A stretch of 64,000 nucleotides of DNA from an uncultured Paracoccaceae bacterium (GTDB lineage: Bacteria; Pseudomonadota; Alphaproteobacteria; Rhodobacterales; Rhodobacteraceae), in contig CANNFR010000012.1 in assembly GCA_947503935.1 (NCBI GenBank), positions 1-64,000 of the forward strand, read 5' to 3'. Made by a program: the position numbers and the translations under genes. Below are positions 63,800 through 64,000 of the stretch, in pieces (within the stretch, counting starts at the first letter, position 1; every line of letters begins with the position of its first letter). Below the pieces are notes generated by a model. That model saw only the letters and a program-made list of their open reading frames with translations. It did no database searches and was not told the origin of the DNA.

Positions 63800-64000
63800 A
63801 AATGCATTCCTCATTTATTTGAGGTAAGACAGAATGCGAACGTATACTGAAGCACGAAACACTGATGGTATAGGCGGGCTAACTTGTGATCATATGTATT
63901 CAGCGTCAGGACTTATAGCCAGAAAATGATGGCGGCAGCAGGCGGATAGAAGAAACTTTGGGTGCCTGCCGATGCGCACCGCATTGTCTGTCTTTGTTAC

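Noticed and set aside
63800-64000. Start of another gene or RNA at the right edge
   Set aside because: A short frame at 63836 stops after about 30 codons, and one at 63972 is cut off by the window end; a CCTCA/TGAGG hairpin near 63809 has no T-run. Too little to call.

Overview
The window is GC-rich, tightly packed chromosomal DNA of an alphaproteobacterium, almost certainly a member of the Rhodobacteraceae (Roseobacter group). The inference rests on gene content: TRAP transporters, accB-accC-aat, clpP-clpX, an NDUFA12/DUF2155 pair, a DUF6280 protein, a short-chain fatty acyl regulator, a PopZ-like protein and a RutR-controlled reductive pyrimidine pathway. No plasmid, phage or CRISPR module is intact here.

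Layout. 0.2-3.8 kb: a YnjBCD-type ABC importer. 4.1-10.9 kb: a catabolic cluster of LysR regulator, 53-residue membrane protein, amidase, TRAP transporter (dctMQP) and 2-hydroxyacid dehydrogenase. 11.1-15.0 kb: a Tat-exported DJ-1/PfpI protein, phosphoglucomutase, and a photolyase-like protein whose two domains appear in reversed order. 15.2-20.9 kb: housekeeping genes (clpP, clpX, a RidA-like protein, NDUFA12, DUF2155, aat, accC, accB).

21.1-36.7 kb is the largest functional block: reductive uracil/thymine breakdown. preT-preA (dihydropyrimidine dehydrogenase), a dihydropyrimidinase, a Zn amidohydrolase (N-carbamoyl-beta-alanine step) and an omega-aminotransferase (beta-alanine step) form a complete route. 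RutR, with a near-consensus operator in front of the aminotransferase, is the likely regulator. An NMT1/THI5-like ABC importer at the 3' end is the candidate uptake system. Between these lie a cupin, a GT-A-like glycosyltransferase, a small secreted protein, and two paralogous four-helix membrane proteins created by tandem duplication of about 0.8 kb. The duplication also copied the last codons of the dihydropyrimidinase gene.

36.8-42.8 kb: a fatty-acyl type regulator, a single-domain response regulator, a small membrane protein and a hybrid sodium:solute symporter/histidine kinase, then a FliM/FliN-like protein. 42.8-45.5 kb is a decayed genomic island abutting the 3' end of tRNA-Cys(GCA). 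It holds an IS3-type transposase remnant, a type IIL/YeeA-like DNA methyltransferase pseudogene and pieces of two different tyrosine integrases.

45.7-62.9 kb returns to core genes: pcm-tolC-like, PopZ-like, DUF6280, efp, ygfZ with an MsbA-like ABC exporter, a class V aminotransferase, the valS-SGNH-hisC-GNAT operon, a DUF3592 protein, and an Lrp regulator divergent from an ornithine-decarboxylase-type enzyme. Two AT-richer, unrecognised genes (53.95 and 63.3 kb) look recently acquired. All functional calls are from reading motifs and context; no database search was run.
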